Assembly (NCBI GenBank): GCA_023391875.1
Contig: JAEWAB010000003.1
Location: 149,129-213,128, forward strand
Source: Bacillota bacterium
GTDB lineage: Bacteria > Bacillota > Clostridia > Oscillospirales > Ruminococcaceae
Length of the DNA: 64,000 bases
Direction of reading: 5' to 3'
The position numbers and the translations under genes were made by a program. The notes below the pieces were generated by a model. The model worked only from the letters and a program-made list of their open reading frames with translations, made no database searches and was not told the origin of the DNA. Within the stretch, counting starts at the first letter, position 1. Each line of letters starts with the position of its first letter. This document shows, piece by piece, positions 44,127-52,328 of this stretch.

Positions 44127-45086
44127 ATCAATATCGTAATATTAGACGGATATACCGAGAACCCGGGCGACCTAACCTGGGACGGCTTTAAAGCGCTTGG
44201 CAACTTAACCGTATATGACCGTACCCCCGCGGATAAAATTATCTCCCGCATCGGCACCGCGGAACTGATTATTACCAATAAAACCCCTATTACCAAAGAG
44301 GTGCTTGACGCCTGCCCGAACATCGCCTACATCGGAGTACTTGCCACCGGGTACAATGTGATAGACACCGAGGCGGCAAAAGCAAAAGGGATTCCCGTTT
44401 GCAATATCCCCACCTACGGCACCACGGCAGTGGCACAGTTTACCTTCGCGCTGCTGCTGGAGCTTTGCCACCACGTGGGTGCGCACGATAAGGCGGTAAA
44501 GGACGGGCGCTGGAACTCCTGCCCCGATTTCTGCTTCTGGGATTATCCCCTTGTGGAGCTGATGGGCAAAACCATCGGTATTATCGGCTTTGGGCGCATC
44601 GGGCAGAAGGTTGCTCAGATTGCCTCGGCATATGAGATGCAGGTACTCGCCTACGACGAATACCCAAACAAGAGCCTTGAAACCGCGAATATCCACTATG
44701 TAAGCCTTGACGACCTGCTTATACGCTCGGATGTTATCTCGCTGCACTGCCCGCTCTTCCCTTCTACCCAAGGTATTATCAATAAGAATTCCATCCGCAA
44801 AATGAAGGACGGCGTGATGATCATCAACACCTCCCGCGGCCCGCTCATTGCAGAGCAGGATCTCGCCGACGCACTCAACGCCGGAAAGGTTGCAGGCGCC
44901 GCGGTGGACGTGGTATCCGCCGAGCCGATTCGGGCGGATAATCCCCTGATTACCGCCAAAAACTGCATGATAACCCCTCATATCGCGTGGGCGCCGAAGG
45001 AATCACGCATTCGCCTTATGAACATTGCGGTGGATAACCTCAAATCGTTTCTTACGGGCAAACCTATTAATGTTGTTAACAGGTAA
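44127..45086 (+). CDS. D-2-hydroxyacid dehydrogenase (glycerate dehydrogenase/hydroxypyruvate reductase type), ATC start
   Basis: About 319 residues. NAD site IGIIGFGRIGQKVAQIA (near 148); catalytic Arg in INTSRGPLIAEQDLA (near 233), Glu in VVSAEPIRADNPL and His in ITPHIAWAPKESR (near 290). The N-terminus INIVILDGYTENPGDLTW aligns with the family start MKIVILDGYTxNPGDLSW. The codon at that place is ATC (44127-44129), eight bases after a strong AAGGAAGG; no ATG, GTG or TTG is suitably placed, and upstream ATGs lie inside iclR. Likely reduces hydroxypyruvate, tartronate semialdehyde or glyoxylate. Confidence 0.85.
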   Translation: MNIVILDGYTENPGDLTWDGFKALGNLTVYDRTPADKIISRIGTAELIITNKTPITKEVLDACPNIAYIGVLATGYNVIDTEAAKAKGIPVCNIPTYGTTAVAQFTFALLLELCHHVGAHDKAVKDGRWNSCPDFCFWDYPLVELMGKTIGIIGFGRIGQKVAQIASAYEMQVLAYDEYPNKSLETANIHYVSLDDLLIRSDVISLHCPLFPSTQGIINKNSIRKMKDGVMIINTSRGPLIAEQDLADALNAGKVAGAAVDVVSAEPIRADNPLITAKNCMITPHIAWAPKESRIRLMNIAVDNLKSFLTGKPINVVNR

Positions 45087-45093
45087 AACATAT

Positions 45094-45131
45094 CTGTCCG
45101 CCGCCGCTTACATCAACCACTGCGGCGGACA
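45094..45131 (+). terminator. Stem-loop after the dehydrogenase gene
   Basis: TGTCCGCCGC pairs with GCGGCGGACA (10 perfect pairs). The plus strand continues with A residues rather than T, so termination is uncertain. Confidence 0.45.
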
Positions 45132-45345
45132 AAAAAGGTATCTCGACATCAATTCCTATATTAGCGGGAATTTTATAAGAATCGGAACGGTCGCTTGACG
45201 GTATATAGTCACGTCTGTTCTTTTTTTGCACTCTTTACCGGGTATATGGATAGTAATAGGAAATTCGCCTGATGGGCTGGTCGCTGCCAAGCGACTGCAA
45301 TCTATAAAGCCCCCTTCACTATAACAGAAACGGATGTGCTGAAAC

Positions 45346-46200
45346 TTGGTTGAGACAAAAGCCCAAAAAGTATCTATGCTGCTTATGCTCACCTGCGCCT
45401 CACTGTGGAGCATCGCCGGAATCTTTATTAAACTCATCCCCTGGAACCCGCTGGTGATTGCCGGGTTTCGAAGCCTGATTGCCGCCGGCATTGTTCTCTT
45501 GTATATGCGCTACATAAAGCAAAAGATCGTTGTCAACAAGGCGTCGATACTGGCCGGCGTTATGCTCACGCTCACCTTTCTCGCCTTTGTGACGGCAAAT
45601 AAGTTTACCACAGCCGCCAACGCGATTGTGCTGCAGTTCACCTGCCCTGTTTTTATACTCATTATATCGGCGATATTCTTCCGTCAAAAGCTGCGTATCC
45701 CCGATATATTGGCTGTGGTCTTTACGTTAGCGGGTATCTCCTTGTTCTTTCTGGGGCAGTTTACCCCCGGCAGCCTGCTCGGCAATTGCATCGCTATTCT
45801 AAGCGGGTTGTTCCTGGCGGGAATGTATATCACCACCAGCCGCGCAGATGACGCAGCGCGCATCAGCGGCATCCTGCTCGGGCACCTGTTCACCGCAGCG
45901 GTAGGCATTCCCATGGCTTTCTTCTACCCTACCCCCGTTACTCCTATAGCGGTTGTAAGCGTCGTGGTTTTAGGTGTTTTTCAGCTCGGTATCCCCTATA
46001 TCCTTTACGGGATCGCGGTAAAAAACTGCCCGCCGCTCGCCTGCTCGCTGTTGGGTGCCGTCGAGCCGTTGCTGAACCCCGTTTGGGTCTTTCTGTTTAT
46101 GGGGGAAGCGCCCTCGGCCTTTGCGCTCATCGGCGGTGTGATTGTTATCGCGGCCGTTACGCTTTGGTGCATCCTGCGGGATAAAGTCGTAAAAGCGTAA
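45346..46200 (+). CDS. EamA/DMT-family transporter
   Basis: 284 residues with ten predicted membrane helices in two EamA repeats (LMLTCASLWSIAGIFIKLIP and NCIAILSGLFLAGMYITTS), and the typical end EPLLNPVWVFLFMGEAPSAFALIGGVIV. Exporters or importers of small metabolites; substrate unknown. The start is TTG 45346, with an ATG at 45376 as the alternative. Lies 259 bases after the dehydrogenase gene, so it may have its own promoter. Confidence 0.87.
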   Translation: MVETKAQKVSMLLMLTCASLWSIAGIFIKLIPWNPLVIAGFRSLIAAGIVLLYMRYIKQKIVVNKASILAGVMLTLTFLAFVTANKFTTAANAIVLQFTCPVFILIISAIFFRQKLRIPDILAVVFTLAGISLFFLGQFTPGSLLGNCIAILSGLFLAGMYITTSRADDAARISGILLGHLFTAAVGIPMAFFYPTPVTPIAVVSVVVLGVFQLGIPYILYGIAVKNCPPLACSLLGAVEPLLNPVWVFLFMGEAPSAFALIGGVIVIAAVTLWCILRDKVVKA

Positions 46201-46341
46201 CAAGAGCCAATAAGCAAACGGCCATGGTACAATCTTCACTTAACCATTTTATTAGTATATCTTGAATTTTACGTAAACCGATCGTCGAAATCTCTGCACC
46301 GCGTTATATCAACACCCATACTATTTTACGGAGGAAATACC

Positions 46342-46878
46342 ATGAAAAAATCGCTTGACACACAGGAACTGTATACCCTTGAAGCGCTCGATAAGATGGG
46401 CGCACTCACTGTTTCACAGCTCTTTCGTTTTTTATTTGATACAAATATCGCCGAGCAGTTCGATTTAAAGCCTGTTTTAGCGAATTTGACAGAAGAGGGT
46501 ATGTTAAAACAATCCGTAACCCTTAACGGCATTGTGTATAACCTCACCGGCGACGCACGGGAGATGCTGAGCCAGTGTGCCTCCCAGATTCCCGCAGACA
46601 GAAGAAGCCTGATTGCAGAAAAGAGCGAGGAATATAAAGCACTCTTCTTGCTTGAAAAGGATTATCTCGCCCAATACACTGAGCAATCAAATGCCATTGT
46701 GCCGGTATTCCTCTCCCTGCGCAAAGGAGACCGTATCCTTATGAAGGTAAGTGTGATTGTAAAGGATGTACCCACCGCCAAAAAGATTACAAAGAACTGG
46801 ATGAAGAACGCGCACACAACCTATAAGGCGGTTTGGGAAAGCATCTCCGACGGCGAGCCGATGCCCGATTTTAAATAA
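46342..46878 (+). CDS. DUF4364-like protein, putative winged-helix regulator
   Basis: 178 residues. The first 75 residues look like a winged helix (TLEALDKMGALTVSQLFRFL, VLANLTEEGMLKQ, VYNLTGDAREML), followed by a mixed alpha/beta segment with PVFLSLRKGDRILMKVSVIV. This matches the DUF4364 family of Clostridia, of unknown function, probably a transcriptional regulator. GGAGGAAATACC upstream of the ATG. Confidence 0.65.
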   Translation: MKKSLDTQELYTLEALDKMGALTVSQLFRFLFDTNIAEQFDLKPVLANLTEEGMLKQSVTLNGIVYNLTGDAREMLSQCASQIPADRRSLIAEKSEEYKALFLLEKDYLAQYTEQSNAIVPVFLSLRKGDRILMKVSVIVKDVPTAKKITKNWMKNAHTTYKAVWESISDGEPMPDFK

Positions 46879-46936
46879 GGCTGCACTCACCTGTTACAGT
46901 TGCGGTAAAATATAGGCTTATAAGGGAGAAGATTGA

Positions 46937-48022
46937 ATGTCTCAATATAAATCATACTCTATCTGGAAAGAGAGCGTACCTTATCCGGCACAGGCCCAGC
47001 TGCAGGAGCCGAAAGGTATCATCCGTACGCTTACGCATGACGGCAAAAACGATATACTGCCCTTTTTGCACGACCTCGCTATTACGGCGTTTGACGGCAA
47101 GATTTACGAGGCTTGGTATAATTCCACCGATGCCGAAATCTGCGGTTCTTCCTTAATCCGCGGGCGTTTTTCCAGCAATGAAGGCACTACCTGGTCGGAA
47201 CCCTTCACCGTTATCGGGAGCATCGGCTCGAATGAGGAGCACTATGTACCGGTAAACTTCTTCCCGCACGAGGGCAAGCTCTATGCCCTTATTACCGAGA
47301 TGGCGGGCAAGAACATGACCCTGACACTGGACCTGTATGAGCAGCAGGCCGACCCCTTTGAAAAGTGGAAGAAGCTTTCAAATGTCTCGGGCGGTTTCAT
47401 CTGCAATGCGCCTCCTACGATGATGAACAACGGCAACTATATCGCCGGCGCGTGGATTCCGATGAAGGAAGAAACCCCTGCCTTCCCGGTGGTTTTAATC
47501 AGTCAGGGCAAGGATATTACCAAGGAATGGCGCTGCAATTTCTTTTACGACCCGCTGCACCCGAGTGCGCCGAGCATCCGCTGCCCCGAGACGACCGTGT
47601 ATGTGGAAGACAATGTGGTAACCGCGTTTGTGCGCAACGACGAAGGCCCTTCCTATATCTTCGTAAGCAAGGATTATGGCGAAACATGGTCGAAACCCTA
47701 CTACAACCCGATGCCCGTCGGCAATTCTAAGATTTATGCCGGTAAGCTCTCAAACGGCAAAAAGTTTATTGTGTACAACGAGGAGAGGGGCTATTTTGTA
47801 CGCACCCTTCTTTCAATAGCCGTTGCCGAGAGGGGCAGCGACCAGTTCAGTAAGGTATACAAGCTCTTTGACGGGGACTGCCCCGAGATTGGCCGCGGGC
47901 ATATCTGGTTCTACCCCTGCACCTATGAATACAACGGTTACCTCTATGTCGCCTGCACCCTGCAGGAGCCCGACTATATAAGAAGCGCTATCGTCGCTAA
48001 AATTCCCGTCGACTCGCTGTAA
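46937..48022 (+). CDS. Sialidase-like (BNR/Asp-box) beta-propeller, cytosolic
   Basis: 361 residues, no signal peptide. Contains Asp-box repeats RGRFSSNEGTTWSEPF (near 77) and FVSKDYGETWSKPYYNP (near 244), the SxDxGxTW motif of sialidases and related exo-enzymes; the FRIP-type arginine is not clear. The family includes exo-alpha-sialidases and also non-sialidase propellers. Being intracellular and without nan genes nearby, another glycan substrate is as likely. Confidence 0.75.
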   Translation: MSQYKSYSIWKESVPYPAQAQLQEPKGIIRTLTHDGKNDILPFLHDLAITAFDGKIYEAWYNSTDAEICGSSLIRGRFSSNEGTTWSEPFTVIGSIGSNEEHYVPVNFFPHEGKLYALITEMAGKNMTLTLDLYEQQADPFEKWKKLSNVSGGFICNAPPTMMNNGNYIAGAWIPMKEETPAFPVVLISQGKDITKEWRCNFFYDPLHPSAPSIRCPETTVYVEDNVVTAFVRNDEGPSYIFVSKDYGETWSKPYYNPMPVGNSKIYAGKLSNGKKFIVYNEERGYFVRTLLSIAVAERGSDQFSKVYKLFDGDCPEIGRGHIWFYPCTYEYNGYLYVACTLQEPDYIRSAIVAKIPVDSL

Positions 48023-48085
48023 CCAATTCCCTTAAAGCAGCAGACTAAGCGATATTTAAATCAGTCTCTGCCCTACTCTCTATAC

Positions 48086-48119
48086 AAACCCCGCAACGAG
48101 TGATTCGTTGCGGGGTTTT
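48086..48119 (+). terminator. Terminator after the sialidase-like gene
   Basis: AAACCCCGCAACG (48086-48098) with CGTTGCGGGGTTT (48106-48118) followed by TT. Ends the 38-48 kb plus-strand gene run. Confidence 0.92.
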
Positions 48120-48215
48120 ACTGATAGATCACAATAATTTTTACATTTTACGACTAAAAGGCACAGGGAAATATATGATATAATAAGGGCAACTTCAATT
48201 AAAGGACTGAATAGG

Positions 48216-48635
48216 ATGCAGATTCTTGTGATCGACGGACAGGGCGGCGGCATCGGCAGCCGGATTATCGCCGCGCTAAAGCCACTATTGCCCGCGGGAT
48301 ATGAAATAGTCGGCGTGGGCACCAACGTACTTGCGACCAACGCCATGCTCAAGGCCGGCGCGGACATGGGCGCCACGGGGGAAAACGCCATCCTGTGGAA
48401 CGTGGCGCGCGCCAGCCTTATTTTAGGGCCGATCGGTATTATCCTTGCCAACGCCATGCTGGGTGAGATCACACCGGCGATGGCAGTCGCTGTTTCGGGC
48501 GCCGACGCGGTGAAGGTATTGGTGCCGTCCTCCAAATGCTCCGTGATTGTTACCGGCACCGAGAGCAATACGCTGGAGGGCTATATTAAGCAGGCCGTTC
48601 AGTTGGCGATTCAGGAAATTCAAAAGAACACTTAA
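48216..48635 (+). CDS. DUF3842 family protein
   Basis: 139 residues. Starts with MQILVIDGQGGGIGSRIIAA, a glycine-rich nucleotide-like loop, then GTNVLATNAMLKAGAD, GENAILWNVARASLILGPIG and VPSSKCSVIVTGT. This is the DUF3842 family, common in Clostridia and of unknown function. The next gene starts 13 bases later, so the two form an operon. Confidence 0.8.
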   Translation: MQILVIDGQGGGIGSRIIAALKPLLPAGYEIVGVGTNVLATNAMLKAGADMGATGENAILWNVARASLILGPIGIILANAMLGEITPAMAVAVSGADAVKVLVPSSKCSVIVTGTESNTLEGYIKQAVQLAIQEIQKNT

Positions 48636-48647
48636 GAGGGTACGGTT

Positions 48648-49733
48648 TTGGAAAGCAGTTTAAAAGATATTCTACGCTCGCACAGCGCTTTATACCCGCA
48701 GATGGAGCTGTGCGATTACCTTAAGCTCATCTATCAGCACGAATTCGGATGCGGGCACCTGATTACGGATACTGCCGACAGCGAGGCATTCTTGCGCTCG
48801 GAATATGAGCAGGCATGCGCTGAAAAGGGCCTGCCCGCAGATAGGCCGTTTATAGAGAAGATCGGCAACGGCCTTTGCAGGGTATATTTAAACCCCGACC
48901 GAATACACCCGGATTCCCTGCCGCTTATCAACCGGCTGTTCACCGCCACCGCCAACAGTCATCACGGCTCGATGGCCGAGTTTCAAAAGAAGGCGATGCT
49001 GCTATACGATATGTCGGCGGAGGGGCTGCTTACGCTGCAGGCGGAAGCCGTGCGCGCCTGTTTGGAGGAGTATTTCGCCGCGGGCTGCCCTGCCCCGCGC
49101 CACAGCGAAGCCTACCGCGAAAATTACCACCCGCACTATCGCGTGGTAAAGCTGCCCTATGCAAACTTTTTGCCCGTCTTTGAGGCTGTTCAACGCCTGA
49201 TGAAAGTTAGCCGTCCGGTAGTAATAGCGATTGATGGCAGATGCGGCAGCGGCAAGTCGCTGCTGGCCAAATACCTTGCAAAGGCGTTTCGCTGCAGCCT
49301 GTTTCATATGGACGATTTCTTTTTACCGCCGCAGCTGCGCACACAGGAGCGCCTTTCGCAGCCCGGCGGGAATGTGGATTACGGGCGCTTTTTAGAGGAG
49401 GTTTTGCTGCCGCTCAGTGAAGGGCAGGATGTAACCTTCCGGCCCTTCGACTGTTCGTCCCTCGCGCTGCAGATGCCTGTACATATCCCCGCAAGCGCGC
49501 TTACCATCGTTGAGGGCAGCTATTCGCTCCACCCCGCCCTGGCAGACTATTATCAGCTGCGGATATTCTTAACCTGTTCGCCCGCCGTGCAGCAGGAGCG
49601 CATTTTAAAACGCTCCGGCCCGCAGATGCTCACACGGTTTATAAACGAATGGATTCCGCTTGAAGAAAACTATCATCGTGCCTTTAATGTCCCTGAGCAC
49701 TGTGATTTGGTCGTTGATACCTCGGATTTTTAA
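48648..49733 (+). CDS. Two-domain protein with C-terminal uridine-kinase-like P-loop
   Basis: 361 residues. Residues 1-175 form a conserved helical region I cannot name (YLKLIYQHEFGCGHLITD, ANSHHGSMAEFQKKA). Residues 185-361 are a P-loop kinase: IAIDGRCGSGKSLLAKYLAK (Walker A), LFHMDDFFLPPQ (Walker B-like Asp pair) and RILKRSGPQMLTRFINEWIP, as in uridine kinase/phosphoribulokinase relatives. The acceptor is probably a small sugar or nucleoside; unknown. Start is TTG 48648 with AAGAGGG upstream. Confidence 0.75.
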   Translation: MESSLKDILRSHSALYPQMELCDYLKLIYQHEFGCGHLITDTADSEAFLRSEYEQACAEKGLPADRPFIEKIGNGLCRVYLNPDRIHPDSLPLINRLFTATANSHHGSMAEFQKKAMLLYDMSAEGLLTLQAEAVRACLEEYFAAGCPAPRHSEAYRENYHPHYRVVKLPYANFLPVFEAVQRLMKVSRPVVIAIDGRCGSGKSLLAKYLAKAFRCSLFHMDDFFLPPQLRTQERLSQPGGNVDYGRFLEEVLLPLSEGQDVTFRPFDCSSLALQMPVHIPASALTIVEGSYSLHPALADYYQLRIFLTCSPAVQQERILKRSGPQMLTRFINEWIPLEENYHRAFNVPEHCDLVVDTSDF

Positions 49734-49760
49734 ATAAGATGGGAGATTGCGGCAGAATCA

Positions 49761-49789
49761 TTGACAATCCTGCCTATACACCTTATAAT
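49761..49789 (+). promoter_or_regulatory. Perfect consensus sigma-A promoter
   Basis: TTGACA (49761-49766), 17 bases, TATAAT (49784-49789). It is followed within seven bases by a hairpin and a T-run, so it drives the leader described next. Confidence 0.85.
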
Positions 49790-49795
49790 GTAACA

Positions 49796-50086
49796 AAGAC
49801 TATCAGAAGGTAGTCATTGTTTTTTGTACACAGACTGGGCGTTTCTGAAAACGGAAAATCGCAGGATATTTCGCTGCAAAAGAGCAGATTCAAATCAAAG
49901 AAACGCCGACATACTGTGTATGTCTGAATACTGTATGTATTCCGAGCATTTTTGATGACGAAGATGCCTTGTGTAGTAGAAATAGACAAGAATTTGTAGT
50001 TTTCAGATAGCCCCTAAATACGATTGAATGAAAAGCCTCGAAGGCAATCGTCTGCAGGAAGCGGACCATTGTTTCGTGGCTTTTTT
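49796..50086 (+). ncRNA. Candidate structured RNA / leader of the ECF S-component gene
   Basis: A 290-base non-coding stretch from a consensus promoter to a U-tailed hairpin. In order: hairpin with T-run (49797-49826); GGCGTTTCT (49838-49846) pairing perfectly with AGAAACGCC (49899-49907) around an inner GCAG/CTGC hairpin; GACATAC-TGT-GTATGTC (49908-49924); GAATAC-TGTAT-GTATTC (49926-49942); CTTGT/ACAAG; and the long hairpin AAAAGCC...GGCTTTT (50031-50086). It does not match TPP, THF, preQ1, cobalamin or lysine riboswitches that I can recall. May be a riboswitch or an independent small RNA. Confidence 0.4.
50031..50086 (+). terminator. Long hairpin with U-tail before the ECF gene
   Basis: About 25 base pairs with three single mismatches: AAAAGCC/GGCTTTT, CGAA/TTCG, CAAT/ATTG and GTCTGC/GCGGAC around AGGAA. 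Six T follow. It lies 10 bases before the AGGAGG ribosome site, where it could act as an attenuator. Confidence 0.7.
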
Positions 50087-50104
50087 ATTTTCAGGAGGAC
50101 GAAT

Positions 50105-50653
50105 ATGGGTAAAAATCAAACAAAAAAACTGGTTATCTCGGCCTTGTGCATCGCGCTGGGGGTTGTGCTGCCCTTTACCTTGCACGCCATCCCCAACGCG
50201 GGCAGTATCCTGCTGCCGATGCATATTCCCGTGCTGCTTTGCGGGCTTGCCTGCGGCTGGCCTTACGGGCTTGCCTGCGGGGTGCTTACGCCGCTGCTTT
50301 CGAGCCTAGTTACCGGCATGCCCCCGATGGCTTACCTGCCCAGCATGATGTGCGAGCTGGCCGCCTACGGGCTTGTAGCGGGCCTGCTCATCCTGTTCAT
50401 CCACACAGGCAACCGTGTTGTGGATCTCTACCTGCCGCTCGTGGGCGCGATGCTGGGCGGGCGCGTGGTTTACGGCGTATTGAACGCGCTCGTCTTCGCG
50501 GCGGGCAAATTCACCTTCTCCGCGTTTATTGCGGGGGCGTTTGTTACCGCGCTGCCGGGCATCGTCATTCAGCTTGCGTTGCTGCCCGCCGTCATACTGA
50601 TCTTAGAAAAGGCAAAGGTCATCGACCGCAGGCCCGGCAGAAGGGCCGCATAA
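50105..50653 (+). CDS. ECF transporter S-component
   Basis: 182 residues with five or six membrane helices. LVISALCIALGVVLPFTLHA at residues 8-27, then LPMHIPVLLCGLACGWPYG, SLVTGMPPMAYLPSMMCELA and AAGKFTFSAFIAGAFVTALP. The substrate-specific subunit of an energy-coupling-factor vitamin importer, used with a shared EcfA/A'/T module coded elsewhere. The vitamin is not clear; the LPMHIP...GxxPxxxLPxMxxEL pattern is common to several S groups. Start ATG 50105 with CAGGAGG; longer frames cross the leader hairpin. Confidence 0.87.
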   Translation: MGKNQTKKLVISALCIALGVVLPFTLHAIPNAGSILLPMHIPVLLCGLACGWPYGLACGVLTPLLSSLVTGMPPMAYLPSMMCELAAYGLVAGLLILFIHTGNRVVDLYLPLVGAMLGGRVVYGVLNALVFAAGKFTFSAFIAGAFVTALPGIVIQLALLPAVILILEKAKVIDRRPGRRAA

Positions 50654-50701
50654 AACCAATAAAAGTATTCCCCCGCTTTTGGATTGCTGAATACATAGAG
50701 A

Positions 50702-50754
50702 AAATAGACGAGAGGCTTCCCCGGAGTGTGTACGGAGAAGCCTCTCGTCTATTT
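50702..50754. terminator. Bidirectional terminator between ECF and glycerate kinase genes
   Basis: Eighteen-base perfect inverted repeat (50702-50719 with 50737-50754), starting AAATAGACG and ending CGTCTATTT. Confidence 0.92.
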
Positions 50755-50822
50755 CATGTTTGAAGACTAACCATATAGCGTATGTAAAAACATTGAGATG
50801 TATGTATTACATACGTGGTAGA

Positions 50823-52073
50823 CTATCGGTTTGGTTTTACCAGCGCCACCGCGACATCGTTGACATTGGTGCCTGTGGGGCCGGTGATAATGAGACCGCC
50901 GCACTGCTGCAGCGCGTAGTAGGCGTTATTATCCTCCAGTATGGCGGGGATTGAAATACCCTTCTGCTTAAGCTCGGCTGAGACGGTGCCGTCTACCATG
51001 CCGCCTGCGGCATCGGTAGGGCCGTCGGTGCCATCCGAGCCAAGGGAGAATACCGTGATGTTGTCAAGGCCATCTATCCCCTGCGCGGCCGCGAGGGCAA
51101 GCTCCTGATTCCGCCCACCCTTGCCGCTGCCTTTAAGGTGCACCACCGTTTCGCCTCCGGCGATTACGGCAACGGGCTTGTCGGCGTTCTTCTGCATATA
51201 CTGCGCAACCGAGGCAAGAAAAGCGCCCGTTTCCCGCGCCTCACAGGTGAGGCAATCGGTGAGTATCATAGGGGTATACCCTTTTTCTTGTGCGGCATTC
51301 GCGGCGGCAAGGCACAGCTCGCGCACGCTGCCCGTGATCATGGTTTTAACCGGCTCCAGTGCTCTGGGGGTTTCTTGATTTAACAGCTGCAGCGCTTGCC
51401 CCGAGAGCGTAAGCCGATATTTCTTGATAATGGCCAGCGCCTGCTCGCTGGTGGAACAATCCTGCGCGGCAGGGCCTGAGGCAATGCTGTCCGGCCTGTC
51501 GCCGATTACGTCCGAAAGCAGGATAGCCGTTACTCTGGCTGGCGCACACAGCTGTGCGAAACGCCCGCCCTTTACCGCCGAAAGGCGCTTACGGATGGTG
51601 TTTACCTCGTTAATATCCGCCCCGCAGGCAAGCAGCTGGCGGGTGATATCCATCAGTTCTTCAAGCGGCACCAGCGGCTTTTCAAACAGCGCCGAGCCGC
51701 CGCCGGAGACCAAAAATAAAACCTCATCCTCTGCGGTGAGGCCGTTTACCATCTTAAGAATCTTTTCTGTGCCCGCAACCGTATTCCGGTCGGGGGTAGG
51801 GTGCCCCGCTTCGATAACCTCGATGCCGGGGAGCGCACCCATCGAGTGCCCGTATTTGGTTACCACGACACCGCGCTTAATCCCGCTGCCCAGTTTAGCC
51901 TGAGCGGCCGCCGCCATCTGCCATGCGGCCTTACCGATTGCGGCAAGGTATACCGGGCGCCCAAACGAGCATTGCGTTAACGCGCGTTTTACGGCGGCAT
52001 CCGGCAAGGAGTGGCGAATAGCCTCTTTGATGATGTATGCTGCGTCGTGTTTTAGGATGTTTTCAACCAACAA
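50823..52073 (-). CDS. Glycerate 2-kinase, MOFRL family
   Basis: 416 residues. Phosphorylates D-glycerate to 2-phosphoglycerate. The N-terminal DUF4147 domain has LAAIGKAAWQMAAAA, VVVTKYGH, EAGHPTPD and LVSGGGSALFEKP; LSDVIGDRPDSIASGP lies mid-protein; the C-terminal MOFRL domain has IAGGETVVHLKGSGKGGRNQ and SLGSDGTDGPTDAAGG. The same family includes enzymes once annotated as hydroxypyruvate reductase TtuD. It would take the glycerate made by the 38-45 kb cluster into glycolysis. Starts with TTG 52071-52073 or nearby; transcribed from its own promoter. Confidence 0.92.
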   Translation of the reverse strand: MLVENILKHDAAYIIKEAIRHSLPDAAVKRALTQCSFGRPVYLAAIGKAAWQMAAAAQAKLGSGIKRGVVVTKYGHSMGALPGIEVIEAGHPTPDRNTVAGTEKILKMVNGLTAEDEVLFLVSGGGSALFEKPLVPLEELMDITRQLLACGADINEVNTIRKRLSAVKGGRFAQLCAPARVTAILLSDVIGDRPDSIASGPAAQDCSTSEQALAIIKKYRLTLSGQALQLLNQETPRALEPVKTMITGSVRELCLAAANAAQEKGYTPMILTDCLTCEARETGAFLASVAQYMQKNADKPVAVIAGGETVVHLKGSGKGGRNQELALAAAQGIDGLDNITVFSLGSDGTDGPTDAAGGMVDGTVSAELKQKGISIPAILEDNNAYYALQQCGGLIITGPTGTNVNDVAVALVKPNR

Positions 52074-52228
52074 CCTCCGCCACCTTTCCCTGTACCGAAC
52101 CGTCTTATAGGCGAATCTATCTTCAGTTATAGGACGGCAATATCAGTGCCGGACGGCATTTTTTATCGGCCGCCCACAAAATTGCGAATGGTTTATTGCT
52201 CTGATCGGTATGAACTTTTTACGCACTA

Positions 52229-52257
52229 ATTTTATCACGTTTTAACCAATTGGTCAA
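52229..52257 (-). promoter_or_regulatory. Glycerate kinase promoter with palindromic operator
   Basis: On the minus strand TTGACC (-35, 52252-52257), 17 bases, TAAAAT (-10, 52229-52234). TTAACCAATTGGTCAA (52242-52257) is a near-perfect palindrome covering the -35 box; its shape recalls GntR/FadR-type operators. Confidence 0.6.
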
Positions 52258-52328
52258 TACTTATTTAACTTATTTTATTATATTTTCAGTTATTTTGAAT
52301 AATACGGCGGAATTATCGCAGCAAAAAC

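Noticed and set aside
45156..45491. 111-codon minus-strand frame before the EamA gene
   Set aside because: Lies across the EamA start region, no ribosome site, no recognisable family.
49796..50086. 6S RNA or a known vitamin riboswitch (THF, preQ1, TPP, cobalamin)
   Set aside because: No long 5'-3' closing stem with central bubble as in 6S RNA, and none of the conserved aptamer blocks were found; left as an unnamed candidate.
50146..50763. 205-codon plus-strand frame overlapping the ECF S-component
   Set aside because: Ala/Arg-rich out-of-frame reading; the ECF frame has membrane helices and a ribosome site.
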